Assembly: GCA_013396525.1 (NCBI GenBank)
Contig: VWYX01000281.1
Span: forward strand, 124,001 to 188,000
Source: Chaetorhynchus papuensis
Taxonomy: Eukaryota; Chordata; Aves; Passeriformes; Rhipiduridae
Direction of reading: 5' to 3'
DNA length: 64,000 nucleotides
Part shown: positions 10,611-25,200 of the stretch, one piece after another
Layout of the letters: every line of letters begins with the position of its first letter
Numbering within the stretch: the first letter of the stretch is position 1
Position numbers and translations under genes: made by a program
The notes under the pieces: generated by a model
Told to the model about the DNA's origin: nothing
Seen by the model: the letters and a program-made list of their open reading frames with translations, nothing else
Database searches by the model: none

Positions 10611-13600
10611 GTAAGTGACAATACTGGAAACAGCAGGGGAAGAGAAATTATATGGTAGTGCCCTCGGAGTGAAAAACACAGCAAAATTATGTGTCAAAAG
10701 TTATATGGGAAAGATACTTGAACATTATTAGCAGGAAGCGTTCCTAAGGCAGGGACAAGGGTGTCCTTAGGAAAAAGGTCAGTAGCTATCACAGATCAGT
10801 AACCCAATGGTGTGGAATTGAGTAGAGTAGGAGAGAAGTTCATGAATCTACCTTAGGTTAATCTGCAACTCTGTAAAACGTGTTTGTTATTCAACTGACA
10901 AAGTGAAGTATTTTCTGGATGGCTTTGTTCTGTTTATTTTGTTTTTCCTTATCTACTTGAATGACCATGAGGGGTATGCTGAAAGCCCTTTAAATCATGC
11001 TGATGATGTTTACCTTCCTGGCTGCATGAGTACAAGGCTTATAACTGAACTTTGAAATTTCGTAGGGAGAGAGGACAGACAAGATTGGAGATTATTAACT
11101 CCTTACTTGTCCCATCTCCTTTTCTTTCTTGTCCCCAGTTGTGAAGGTATCCTGCCTAGCCAATCTGGTAGCTCAGATATCTACTGATTAGAGATGGGCA
11201 TTAATTTGGATGTTCTCTGTCTGTCTACTATGATTTCACATTTGGTCCTAGCTGAGAAAAGTTAAGGCAAACCTTCTCCTGGCCTTTGATTGCTTCTGCA
11301 TTAGGATTCCTCTGCAAGGACTGTCATTTCAGTTGCTTCCAGTAGTATCCTGATCTGTAAGAAACAGGTAGAGCTATCATTACAAGTCTTTAAATACAGT
11401 ATTTGCACGTAAATACATGGTCTTAGCTGTGAAGAACATTATTTGTTTCACTTAGTTGTCTGTATGCAGTAAGACGTTTCTCTAAAAATAATGCAGTAAG
11501 TAAAAAAAATTTTTAAAGTAACGACATGATTTGGTGTAAAGAGAAGAGGGTATATCTACCCACTCAGGAGCAGACATCCATTTCACACGTGGAACAAGGA
11601 TGAGTTTTGTAGGAGCACAGATGTGAAGTTTCTGTAATTAAATACTATTTTATAATGCATACATACAGGGGTACTGAGTTTAAGTCAGATCAACAAATTC
11701 CCTTCCTGTGAGTTCCAAGCTTTGGAGTCTTGAACTCTGGAGAAGGTAACGTGCTCCCAAGGAGGTTGTTCTTCACCTCTGTTTTTTGCATGTTTATTCC
11801 CTACACATTTTTCAAACTCACAGCCTGAAAGAAAAAGAAGAAGTTTTGTGAAAACCTGACTGGCTTTGACAGCAAGAGTGAGTGAAGCTTCTTGGAACTG
11901 CAAGGTTATAGCAACAACCATCAGTACAGACATGCCTCAGTATTTACGTGGGATCAGGATATCAGCTGAAGTATCATGTTTTTAAATTCCTTTGGAAGGG
12001 AAGAGGCTTTGATTGCAACATCTAGAATCAAATTATGACTTTATTCTGGTTTACTTTTTCAGGTTACAAGTTATATCACATGACTAACACTGGAGGAAAA
12101 ATGCCATTCTCATTTTGTGTTAAGTTGCAGATAAATGTCCCTAGTACTATCACAAACTGATACATTGACAAAATTCAAATAATTTAATTTTCCTTTTTTC
12201 GTATTTCAGGTATTTCTGACACTGTTCTTTCCCATCTCAGAGTAATCACATGGAAGAGGGAAGCATAACATTGAAAACCAGCAGCAACATTTTTGTATTT
12301 CCATGGTTTGCTGCATAATTAGATACAAAAATAGTATGTTCTCAGTCAGCTGTTTGATCCTTTTTTCCATTCAAAGTGTAGCTCTTTTGTCAACAAAACA
12401 CCAGTTTGTTCTTTTCAACTGAGAAATTTTATTTTAACTGAGTATGAATTAAAGAAAATGATAGAACTTATTTTGCTATAATTATTCAGGGAGCCATAGC
12501 AATCATTGAGCGTGACAGTGCTGCGCATTTGTATTGCTTCTGCAACAAGTACTATTTTGGTGTTTTCTTATTTCTCAAAAACATATTTTTCAAAGATTTT
12601 CTCCTCAGAAACTCCAATTGTCTTATTTTTATAATTTCCTTTTACATGACATCTTGTCACTGCCAATCCTCCATGAGCAGTTGCTAATTTTCTGAGCACA
12701 GTCAAGTAAGCTTTATGATAGTTATCTTTCCTGATCTATGCAAAATATTTTTTTTATATGGTTGCAAAAGTGTAATCCTTGTCCTATTAGATGTTGATGG
12801 AAAATTGTTGATGAAAAATTGACTGTACTCATAATCCATGTGTAGATGTAAATCAACTCACCAAAGTACGTAAGCAATACTTAGAATTGACCATTAGAGT
12901 TGTGGACATGCCTTGTAGGGGCCCTGACTCTCTGCCACACTCAGTTACCGTTTAGGACAAGATGTCTACGTGTGATGAAACCATCTGGAATTCTAAAGAA
13001 TGACTGTATAAGTGATCCCAGCTGCAATTCTCTTAACTACTCTGTCCTCTCTCAGACACAGGTTTTTGTATTTTGAAGGCAGCATAAATGCCCTGTATAA
13101 AATTTGTTGAGAATTACAGACTTTGAGAATTTAATGTTTCTTTATATGTGGGCAACAGATTAGTTTGTGTAAATGAAACACTTTTCAGCAAAAAAAGGTC
13201 AGATTCAATCCCACAGAAGTCAACAAAATGGGCTGAGTGTTCTTCATGCCTCTTAATAATTTTCAGTTCTTTGTTTCATCCTGTTCTAGCCCCTGGGGTT
13301 CAAGCAGCTGTGGCAGTCAAGGATCAGAGAGAGTGTATGAATCACTCAAGAAGAGATGATTCTCCTCCAGTGTGAAAATCTGTCACTCAGGCCTTCACTC
13401 AAGAAAAAAGGTAGTTTCTCTCTCCAGTTCCAGTGCCCAGCTCTGAAGCCCACCTCACCCTTGGAGCCTTCCAAGACACAACAAAGAGTTGCTGATCCAG
13501 ATGAAACAGTGCTGGGAAGATCTAGCACTCCTCCTAGCCAGAAATGTCCAGTCTCTGCTTGAAAGAATGAACTGCCTCTCCTAAAATATATTACATGTGG

Positions 13601-16043
13601 CTGCTCTGTCTCTCACGTGGCATTTCTTTGCTTGGGTTGCAAAAAATAGAGGCGGTGGCTGTACATTAAAGCAGGTCAAATCATAAATGTGAAGGTATAG
13701 TCACAGTTTTACTTCGCATCTCAGTAGTAAGGGAAAGTAAGCATGAAGGAGCTGCAAGTAGAACAAAAGCAAGTTCAGCCTTCCATCTGGCAGACAAAAC
13801 CTGCTGATGCATTGGATATTGTGCAGAACAGTGCAGAATTTCCCCCCTGCACATCACAGGATCAGTTATTGCTCACAGCAAAGTTGCAAGTCTAGCACCT
13901 ATATGCAAGCTGGGAATCAAACGGTCAGATACCAGGAAGATGGACACTTTGCTGAGAACTTCCTTAGATTCACCCAGTGCTTTAGAAAAGGAAAAAAAAG
14001 AAGAAAAAAAAAATAAAAAAAAAAAAAAAAGAGGAGACTCTTGGAAGTCCTTTTCCGGGAGGACTCAGCTTTCAAAGTGCACACAGTATTCATGAGCATG
14101 ACTGGGACTTGCTCTGTGAGGAAAAAAACTGGTGGTTCTTTTGACTGCACTGTTTGTATTCTAGAGTACTGTTGTGTGGTTACTCCAAGGGGTGGTCAGA
14201 GTTCACAGTGTAGGTTCTAGCACGAAACAAATGCAGGATTAACAAGGTGTTGTATTTCCCAGAGCAGAGATATTATGTTCCTGACAATACCTTTCATATT
14301 CCCAGGAGAGAAAGCTAATGTTGGTCCTTGCAGTCAAGCTTATGTAGTGATAATAAACAGTACTTAAACACCTCACAGTTGTTGTCGAGGGTCCTCACAA
14401 AGGGTCATTTGTAATGAAACAAGCTCTGGTAGACTGATTTCCAGGAAGAAGTAACAATTAGGTAACACTTACATAAGAATCAATGTCTGGCGTTAGCTTT
14501 TCAATGGTCTGATTTGCTGCTCCAGCACCCTTCAGTACCTTTTGTAAATACATCCTCCTGTGCAGTTATTGGCTTCTGCAACTTGCAGTCCTCTGACTCA
14601 CAGAGCTACCTTCAGTTGTCTGGGTCCAGCCTGCATTTAACATTTCTTGCCAAACAATTTTGAAAACCAGTGGAGTAACATCAAATAATATTTGAGAAAT
14701 TTGCAGCAGATGACTGCAAGGAGCAAAGCCATGAATGCTGAAATATTGATAAAAAGGACATGGAAGATGCTTATCTTGTCACTTTCATTTTACCACTTAC
14801 CTTTAATTAAACTAAAAAACAGAGGCATGTTGGATCTCCTCCCTGAACATACATACTGCAGTACAGTAATTGAGTTGATGGTCTGTACTATTAAAGATGG
14901 GTAAAAGTAGTTTAGAAGAAGATGAGACAAAATCTGTCTTTGACAAATATGAGGAGAGATGAGGCAGGACACCACAGAGAATCTCTGCATCAGGGTTTTT
15001 GCAGCTCTAATTTGAACATGACTGTTTTTAGAAGACTTGTTGTACATACCAAGAACACTAATGACTGCTAGAAGAGACAGCCACGTTCCTAGAGCCAGTG
15101 ACATGATGTGCAGCTCTCAGAATTTTACTAAAGCATGTGCTTGGCAAATAGTAATAAAAAGTAATTAATTCTTTTTGTTTCCATCAAATTGAATTACACT
15201 TTTATTTTGCCTCTCTCTTCCCTTCAGAAATTAGTCCTGAGAGTAATTTTACAGCCTTTAGTTCTTACAATTTAATGGAGTGAATGACTTTTCTACAAAA
15301 TTCTGACTTTTTATGTTTTGTGTGTGTTATGGACGGAAACCTTGATTTCCCATTGCCTTCATTTTTTTGCTATTCTGTGATCCTTCTAAGATTTTGGGAA
15401 GCAAAGCAATCCCTACAAAGAAACCTGTCTCCCCCATTACTGAATGGTGAGAAAAAGCAAAGAAGAAAGAAGACTCGGTAATCTCTGGCAGGAGACACAC
15501 AAACACAATTGCCATATAGACCCACATTTGTAAAGCGGGCATCCTGAGCTGGCCCAGAATAAGGGAGACATAGCAAGGCAAAATTCCGCCTGCCTTTGCC
15601 AAGGGTGTCTTTCTTATCGCCATTTACTACTAACTAGCAAGCTGTTCACTCACAGATCTACCCACAGTGCTGATAATGATAATGCTCATAAGTGATAAAG
15701 CAGCCTTATTCGAAAGGTTTCCGACTGGCTGTGGTGGCTGGGGAATGCAAGCTGAGTGGTAAGCAGCAGGGAGTCAGAGAGAGCACTTCGATCTGTGCCT
15801 GCAGCAGAATAACACCCAAAGAAATCACTGTGCAGACACTATCAATGAATGTCAAAAGGGCCTTGAAGGAAATTGTGGAGGATTTGATTGTTGATCTCAG
15901 CAAAATACCATCCAGACTTTGTCAGCTGTGGAAAACGGAAAGAAAGAGCCAGAGCCTACAAAATGCAAGGGCTTCAGTTAGGCAAAGCCGCTTAGCTGTT
16001 GGTTTGTGCTCAGTGCAGGTACTGAGCCCACTGCAGACACAAC
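10611..16043. other. Intergenic, no gene recognised
   Basis: I see only unique-looking AT-rich DNA and an A-rich tract near 14.0 kb. The open frames are short, overlap antisense frames, and show no splice signals or recognisable protein. Confidence 0.55.
13985..14034. repeat. A-rich low-complexity tract
   Basis: A run of A with a few G and T (GAAAAAAAAGAAGAAAA, then a long A run). There is no recognisable SINE body in front of it. Confidence 0.85.
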
Positions 16044-16270
16044 ATAGAATCACAGAATCTTAGTGTCATTGAAGCTGTGGGAATCAAAGAAACTCTCCAA
16101 CTCCACCTTTTAAGTGTTAGAGAAGCAGGCATTACTTTTTCTGGCCAGGATGTGCAATGGAAATCCTTGCATCCACACATGACAATAGTATCAGGGCATC
16201 ATTTCAGTTGGAAATGACCTTTAAGGTCGTTGAGTCCAACCATTAACCCAGCGCTCCCAAATCCACCTTT
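16044..16270 (-). mobile_element. Two small CR1 3'-end fragments, reverse orientation
   Basis: AGAATCACAGAATCTTAG at 16046 and the later GGAAATGACCTTTAAGGTCG then TTGAGTCCAACC (about 16210-16242) both match the reverse complement of the CR1 terminal region. About 100 bp of unrelated sequence separates them, so they may be two insertions or one diverged copy. Confidence 0.65.
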
Positions 16271-19200
16271 TGCCCCAAGTTTTTGCAGAGCTTTGCAGAA
16301 ATCGGGAGTGGGGGTGAGGGGTGGGGAGGCAGGAAAGGACGGGAACTCCAAAAATTACATGGAAGAGCCATTGTTCTTCTTAGAGAGAGATTGCCAGTGG
16401 TGCAGTCTTCCTTTCAGCCCTGCACAGCCACATCATCTAAATGACAATCAGACCCTGAGATAATTTTTGTCCACAGTAATCTGGAAAAGCAGTTGAATGA
16501 CTGCCATCCTATAAAATATAAAAGTACACTCTGTGCCAAGTGGTAATAGGGCTTTAAGACCTCCATGATCTGGTACTCCTCAGTCCCTGTGGCAACTTCA
16601 CTGTCAGCTGAGCCTGGAAGCCCTGTGTGCATCAGGAAAGGCAGAGATAATGGCATTAAAGGTCTTGCAGCAAGGAGGGGAGGTTTAGTCAGCCAAAATT
16701 GCTGAGTTTTATCAGCCAAAAAGTGCTGTGTGTGCAAAGGGAATGCCCCCAGGCTGGTGAAATATGCTATAGAGGTATTGCCTCTGCTCCCCTTAGCTTT
16801 GCCCACATGACTCACAAACTGTTGTGGGGTCAAAGACAAGCTATTAAAATCTAGGAATGAAGTAGAGTCTCTGGATTGCTGGAGGGATGAGTTACCAAGT
16901 GCTGCTCTTTGCCAGCAACATGTTTTTCTGAGCATAAATCAACGTTTCCTCTTTCTTTCCACTCAGCCTTTGCTGTGCATTTCTCCTTTCCTGGAACTGT
17001 AGGAAGCCTCCACCCTTTTCTGTGCTACACCGCTGCTGATTATCATGGAGCTGCTGATTGCCCTGCAGCAGCCCCAGGACAGCTCCTGTCATGGCAGCAG
17101 CCCTGCAGCACTGGGTGTTGGATGAGCAGAGGGGAAGCCACAGGCAAATACACTCGTGTATGTGTCCAGGTTCTTGCAAAACCCACCCATTCCCATGGGC
17201 AAGGCAGGGACAGTGGCAGCAGTGGCAGAGCAAGAGGGGAGGCTGGTGTTCATATGAAGTTTTGGATCAGGGTTGCATTACAGAGCACAGCTCTTATGGT
17301 CGTGTGGCTTGTACAGATGGACACAATGGCAGAGCTCAGCCCTGGTGCAAACACAACGGGCCTGGCTTGTGTGCTGTGCATTTATGGTCTGAGAGCTGAG
17401 GAAGCATCCTTCTGCCAGGCTGGAAATGTCAGAGGGGATGCTGCTGCCTGCTTTGCAGCAATACTGGCAGCAGCACCAGCTGCCTGTCCCTTGTGCTGCC
17501 CAGGGCTCCAAGGTGCACAGGACTCAGCCTTCCTTACCAGGGTCCTCCTGCAGCTGGCGTGGTGGCAGAGGGAAAAATCCCAAGGTATCCAAGGATGAGT
17601 GGGTACTGCCCTAGAGCACAGGAGGGGTGGAAACGCCTTCCCCCAGTATTTCAGTTGTTTTATTTATTTGAGCACCCAATCCTCACCAAAATTGAGGTTT
17701 GCTGCCAGAAGGCAGTGTTTATCTCTGTAGATGATCAAAATAGCACGTTCAAAATGTTGGAGTTTTTTTAATGTCTATGAATGCTTTCTTTAACAAAATA
17801 GCAGTGAAACTTCAGAATGGAAAGGTTACTACATTACTGAAAACTCTGTTTGTTTTCAGGGTTTTCCCAGGAATTAATGAGCAGCTGCATGTTGGAAAGA
17901 AATTCTTTCTCATGAGGCTCTTGGGAGGGCTCAGGAGTCTTTATTGAACAATAACTGGAAAATTTGACCCAGAGAGTAAGTTCTCTATGTTTCTTGGAAA
18001 CACATGATTCATGTTCCAGTCTCATTATGTAGCCCTTGAACAAGACAGAAATGTAAGGGGAAAAATAGGAAAGTGGAAAGGAAGAGAGGGAAGCCAGCAA
18101 TAGGAAATGCATGTGTCACAGGATGAGCTTAGCAGAGTTTTCATGCGGGCAGTGAGGGAAAAATATATATTCCTTTGTCTATTAAAAGTACTCTTTGAAA
18201 CATCTTTTTTTTACTTTTGTGAAGTATACATAACTTTTCTTTTGTGAATTGGTGAAAGACTCCAGATGAGTTTAAAACACGAACATGGATTTAAAAAAAA
18301 AACGGATATGAAAAACATATTTTCCTAGAAATATGTGGTGATTTGGTGGGGCCCAGACTCAAAATTTTGGAACTCTTTGGAGAATTTAACTCATTGTGGC
18401 ACAGAGATCAGTAACGCTGCAAGTCATTGCTTGAGTCTTAATCTTGGAGCTTGCTGTGGGACTTTTGGAGTCAGTCAATATGGGTATCTCTTAATTCATG
18501 TCTGTGTATTACTACAGACTCTAGGGGGGACCAGAAAATGATCGGATGATCATCATATATATGTTGCTTCACCTCCTGGAAGAGCAGTCTTAATGATTTT
18601 GTGCGTGGACTGTGGTTGCTGCTGAAGTGGGGAGTAAAGATCCCTATTTCCATTACAAAGAGAAATGTTTAATGATCATCTGACGTATTGATATTACCAT
18701 CTTCGGGGCAATATCCTCATGCCTGGTAAACAGCTGGTCATGCATGTAAAATGAAGCATTGTGGGAGAACTGTTGGGCAGGGTGAAGAGTTAACTCTTAG
18801 CTATCATCTTCCGGCAGAATTTGGTTTTCAGACTTAAGGATGCAGGGCTTTTCCTTGTCAGCAAAAAGACACATCTCCACATGGCAAACTCGCCATCTAC
18901 AGGTCAGTGAGACAACTCGCCGAGGACGGGGAAAAAGCAGCCCCACAAGCTCAGGGACACCTTGCTTATGGTGGTCTTAGGATTTCCTCCTCTTTTGTGC
19001 ACCATTTAACAGCAGGAAATCGCTCTCTGGGTGTCATCCCAAAGAAGTTTAGAGTGTCTCTGGAGCTTAATCCTATCCCCAGAACCTGGATTGCTTAAAA
19101 AATGTAAAAAAAATTAGACTTAATGTTCTTCTGCAGCAGGCTTCTTCTACCCTCATAACTCATGTCTGGTCTCAGCTGCAGGGAGAGAGCACGACTTCCC

Positions 19201-22200
19201 AGCCAGGCCTTAACACCCTCCCCCAGCTACTACAAATCAGCACTGTTTTGTCCCATGAAACACAGTTTTGATTAGAACATACTGTTTCATAAGCATATTT
19301 TTGCCATGAGAACATGTTTTAGTTTTTAAAGATACTGAAACATAGTGTTTCAGGAAGTTTGAGCTTTCTTTGTCAGGCTGGAAGAATATTATTGAAATGC
19401 ATTTTTCTATTTGAAATAAATCTTAAGGAGAACATTTACCTTATTTCAGTGGTTATTTTGTAGTGCTCTTGAATCACAGTTGCATCCAATTAACCATAGA
19501 AAGTCAAAACCTAAAGAAAATGTTTCATTTTCATAATAATGCTTCCATTCAGCCCTCAGACAAAAACCCATGAGGAAACTGAGGCAACCTCAGTTTCCCC
19601 CCATTTTGAATAAAAGTTATCTCTAAGCTGCTGAAAGGAAAACATGCACAGCCTGCAGCAACAGAAAGGTTTGAAAGCACTCCAGACAAACCAAAGAATT
19701 TGCAGCCCTCCCTTTGCCAGCCCGGTAAGCCACATCCTAAATACCATCACGTGGCACTAATGAGAAACACTGCTACTGCCCTGGCTCCCCAGTTTGCCAC
19801 ACATTTGGCCCCGCTGGTCCCAGCAGCTGTGGGTGAGACCCAAGCCTGCCTTTCATGGCCTCTTCTGGCTCTTACCAGAGGTTTTGTTGTGGTCTTGTCC
19901 CACGTGGAGCTTCTGCTGCAGAGGAATCTGTTCTACAGTCATAGGGTTACATGGAGGGCAGCCACCAGATGAGGGGGTGGCTTTGGGGTCCTATTGGCCT
20001 TCCGTCAACCTGCTGCTTGACTTAATACACTCTTGCAATCCTTCATTAGTCAGAGAACACTAAAAGAGAAATTTTAACAACCTTCATGGAGGCTGTTGCA
20101 ATTTCGTGGCCTTCAGAAGTAAAGTTGAACATTTCTTCAGCCCCTGGAACTGGGCAATTATGTCATTGTACTTTAGCCCCTGAGATAATTTTTTCATTTA
20201 AACCTGGGTTTCTAAAGAAGAAAGCATAAAGAAAGACCTGATTTTGCATTTCTGTTTTTCTAGAGTTGGACACTGGTGGTATATACTGGAGAGCAGTGTC
20301 CACTTATTTTTAAAAAAATATTTAAAGAGGACAGTGAACCAAATCCTTAATTCAAAACTAAGCCTCAGTGTTAGCTTGTTTGAAAGGGAAGCACCCAGAG
20401 GTTGTACCTCTGCCACATATCTGCTTCCAGGTGAATTCTGAAAACAGGGGACTGAAGTTAATAGAAAATAATAGCTGCAGTATACAGACCGAGTTTTCAC
20501 ATTGCCTGGAAACATCAGGTGAGCTCTTGGTTGCAGTCAGAAGGGTAGTACATCTGCATCCATATGCTTTTTGCAGCCTGCCATGACCCAAGGAACTTAA
20601 GTGTATAAAGACATGGTGAGGGGAAGAGTCATTCCTTCCCCTTACACCGGGGGAGAAGCAAGGCACAGTCCAAGCCTGATTCTGTTGACATCAGAAAGCC
20701 TACTGCATTGGAGGCGGGGGACAAAATCAAGACTTAGCTGTCTTTTCATTACATTTTCTTAGGAGCCCATTGGGCTTAAGTGTTTGGTTTCATGGGATAC
20801 TTACACAAGTCTGTTTTTTTTAATTCTTAGTGACATTCAGCTTCGTACATGCTCCTCCTGGGAACTGTGTTCCCACACAATTTACACGCGCTCTTTGTAC
20901 CTTTTTCAAACGTGGGTTTTGACACATCTAGTCTGTGAAGAAAAACACCAGAGGAACATCAGAAGTCTCTGAGCAACTGCTCGCATTGGTTTGGGTAAAA
21001 ACAGGGGAGTTGAAACTCAACTAAACCTAAAGCTGAAAAAGTGCTGCCTTTGTAGGGGTTTTCTCTGATGACCTGTGTGCTCACATGGGCTGTCTCCCAG
21101 CACAGCTTGTTCCCTCTCCACCACACTTGTCCCGCTCAGTGTCACCTGTGTATGTCTCCTGGAGAAATAGCACTGGAAAAGCCAAAGGAGAGTGAGGATC
21201 AGTGGTGGTGGTTTTGGAAAAGGAGTCAGAAGCACAGTGGTGAATGGTGCTGGTTTCCCTGAGCTGTTCACATCCAGGCAGTTGCTCCAGGCTGGGTGCC
21301 TGCTGGACCCTGGCCACAGCTGTCACCTCAGCTCCCTGCTGCCTGTGAAGTTCATCTTCTGTTTTGCAGGCAGGACACGTGGATGGATTAATTACGAAGG
21401 ATTTCACAGACAGTTTGTGACAAGAATGAACAGAACTTGGCTCCTCCAGAATATCTTCAGATGGGGCAGGGTGAACCCTCAGCAAGATCCTTCTCTTCCC
21501 TTCAGTGGCATTTGTGGGAGCAGAACAAAGGCCCAGAGCAAGTGTCAGGGGTCTCCCCAGGGTTTGCTCCTCACAGACTAGCCCCAGGTTTGCCCAGATG
21601 TTCTGGCTGAGCAGCAGGCAGGGCTGGAATGCTTGCTGGTCACACTGGACTACTCAGTGGGTAACTATTTCTATGTTCAAAGGTTCAGTTTTGCTGGAGT
21701 TTTGTGTTCTGGGGAGGACAGCATCTGGCAATCTCAGCAGTAAAAGCTGTTTTCCTCAAAGGTTATATGTGAAGGAGTAGCTGCCTGAGGCCTTTCCACA
21801 GTTCTAACATACTGATTTCATCACCAGATTACCCACTTCTTCTGCCAGCCTTGAACCACAGGTAGCCGAACTTGATCCAGCCCTGCCACAGCCCCGGGTT
21901 TGTTTCAGGTGTGCATTTAAAAACTGCCCTCACCAAGCAAAGGCAAGACAGGCAGTGATGTCAGGGCATGCAGCCCTGGCCAGCCAGCCCCCCTCTATGG
22001 GCAGCATAGGAGAAGGAAGTTGGTCCAAGCAACCAGGTCTTTAGCCCGTCACTGCTCCTATTTCAGTGGCCAGAGTCACCTCCCTGCCACACAGCCTTCC
22101 CTCTGCCCATGTCTGAGGAGCCAGCAGGGAAAGGGCAGCAGGGAACAAGCTGCAGAAAATGTCGTTTGCTGAGCTCTTCTCAAAGCAATGCCATTTGTGT

Positions 22201-25200
22201 ACTTAATGTTCCATATTTTCTACCTATTCCCAGCTGTCACATGGAGCTTGGCATGCATCAGCTCTCTTGGGCATAAGGAAAACAGTTTGTGTACTGATGA
22301 GACATTTACAGGTGCTCTTTGTCTTTATTTCTCATGCTCCTTCCCTGATAAGGACAGAATGAATACAAGATTGTTATTTTATATGCTTTTACTATTTTAA
22401 TCTTCCCAACACACAAGTAAGACTCAGTGGTACAAATAAGGAACCCATCTGAGGAGGAAAACAGTTTTCTTAAGAAATCTGTATGGCATGACAATGTCAC
22501 ATGATGTGTGTAATTTAAATGAGTTAATAAAGAAGATGTCTTTTGGGTATTTCTGGTCTTCTGGAATAAGTGTCCTGGAGCTTGGAGACAGTTAGGGTTG
22601 AGATACATTTGGTTGGACCTTATTTGGGTGTTTGGATCACTGCTGCCTGTACTGTTCCCATTCCTGAGAAGAATGAAAGATATCAGTAACTGGGTTAGCA
22701 ATCCAGAGCTGCCTTTTGATAGTCCATTGTATTGGTACGAATCCCAAGGGGCACAAGGATTTCTGGTGGTGTAATTTGACTTCACAGTTGTTTCTTGAGA
22801 AGGATGGACTGTCTAAAGTGTCCAAAAGGTTTCTTTCTTTGATTCCTTATAGAAGTCTTGGGAAGCACAGCAATGGGAAGGACTCACCTACTTTTTGGAC
22901 TGCATCTCAACCAGCAACTGCAGCAACTGCAGCAACTGGTGCTGTGCAGGTCAAAGGAGGTGTGCACCCTGCAGAAGGTGGTTGCAATTCCGTGTGGTAG
23001 AAGCAAGGCACTGGCTCCATTCACCTACAGGGCTGCAAGGAGCTGGCCATCCCTGTACATCAATTCTTTTGCTCACATGCTTTACTTTTGTAGGTGTGGG
23101 GACAAGCAGGTGCCCATGAAACTCTCCTGTATTTCAGGAATCTGGGGCAATTTATTTAGAAGGGCCTTTGGTTGCCTAATATGAGGCATCATACAAAAGA
23201 ATCTTGATTTTCAGAGAGCAAATGCTGACCACTTTCCCCAAAAATCATATCTATGATAAGATGCCCCTTTTTGAATATTCAGGGTCACTATCAATTTTTT
23301 AAAACAGAGCCCATGACAGCTATTTGGTGGCTTTTTGAGGATAGCCAGTTCAGTGCATTATAGATTTTTATGGCTTTACTTTCCCAGTGATTTTTCCCTC
23401 TGGCACTACATTTCTGCTGTTGAACAACAAGCACCATTGAGAGCCTGCTGCAGGGCTTGTTTGCCAAATGAAAATCCCACCATCTTACAAAGTTGTTTGT
23501 GCCCCTACAACTGAGGACACATTGAAGTTACTACCAAGTGCAGTAACAGGAGGTATGTACCAATTCCCTAAACTCTTTCAGGTCCTTCAGGTCATAAGAG
23601 GTAAAATACTGACCTGCTGATTCTTTGGTTATTCAGTATACAAAAAGTCTTTTAGTTGGCGGGAAAGTAGATACCTAGCGAGCTTTTTTTCCCCCCTATT
23701 TTTTCCTAAATTCTCATCAAGGAGTGAAAAATGTTTCAATTCTATAAAAATATGTTTATGGAAATGAAAAGGAGAAATAAAGCTCACAGGACCTAATACA
23801 TTTTGGAAACCACACTGTAAGTGCAATAGTTAAAACTGTTTTGCTGATAATACATATCCCTGTGCTCATTTCTCAAGTAACAGAAATTTACTTTACTGTC
23901 CCAAAGAAACCCCCTGCCCCAAAATCCGTAAGCATCCCAGTTATTACTTGTCAGGTTTCTCTGATCAACCAGAAAAACTTCTTTTGGGTGGTGTCCATAG
24001 TGGCACAGGAATAAAAGAAGAAATGTTTCCCTAAATTTTCCCACTATTCCTGGCACTATTTTTCCTCTGCTTTCACCACTGTTTGCCTGCGGCCTGCTTT
24101 ATAAATTCAACCATTAGGTGGGGCGTTTTTACTGTCAGCAGCCCAGATTTCATCTGCGGCATCTTGGGCCTGGGAGAGGTGCTGAATAGTCCTGTGTGCT
24201 GGGATATGAGGTCTCTTCTGTTATCTTTAGTACTTTCTTCTTTTACAAGCTCCATTGACATCCAAAATAGTACAAAGGGGGAAACCTGAGTCAAATGGTA
24301 CAACTTAAGGCCTTGGTCTCTTTCTTGCCATGTGTGATATGTTAAAGGTTATCCAACTGGAGAAGATGGTGATCAATCACTAAGTTATTTCACTAAGTTC
24401 AGAGCAAAAAAAAAGTGCATTCATTATTTTTTTTTCATTTCATTTGAACATTTTGGAATCAGACAGCACTACCAGGGCAATTATTTCTTCCTGGTTTCGA
24501 TGTCTGGGTAAAAGCAGTGACACATTTCCTGACACTGCAGTGGACCAGTCATGTCTCATGATACAGCACTGGCCTCTGTTCTTCCATGGGGTAAACCTTC
24601 ACAGGGTTTGGGCTTCTTTTGCTAGGAATAGCTATGCTTTATGTGCCCCTTTTTAATTTGAAAAATAAAATAAAAAAAAATCAATCTCCTTGTTATACTT
24701 GTATAGAGACAATCCTCATCCAGCACTGCTGAGCAGCCCTTTCTGAACTGGGGGGAGAGGGAGCTCTCCCATGGGCCCTCTGAGCTCTCCTAGCACCTGA
24801 AGTCCCAGAAGTATAGGCAGTGCTTTCACTTCATGAAACTTCTGGAGAAAGTGATGGTCTCTTTGCAAACCCAGGACTCCGAGGCCTGGGTTTGTCCCAA
24901 TCAGCCCCAAGTGCCTTAGTCAAGGACTGCGTTGCTGCAGGAGATGGAGGGAGAGAGAGGCACATCCAGAGGGCAGCTGAACTTTTTCTGAGTTTGGGGA
25001 CTAAAGGTAGAGGTTTCTCCTTCAGTCAGAAATGTGGGAGGACGAGTGGAGATGCTGGTCACTTGTCCAGCACTGTGAAGGGGACTGTACTATCACACTG
25101 ATGGGCCAGGTCCAAGCTTGACTATCCAAATCACCCCAAACCAATCCTTTTGTGGTTTCTGTATTACTAAGCCCATCTGGCAGGTGTCCTGCCAAGAAGA

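Noticed and set aside
16909..17598. A 229-codon plus-strand open frame in the intergenic region
   Set aside because: It has overlapping open frames on both strands, no splice sites that link it to another frame, and no recognisable protein.
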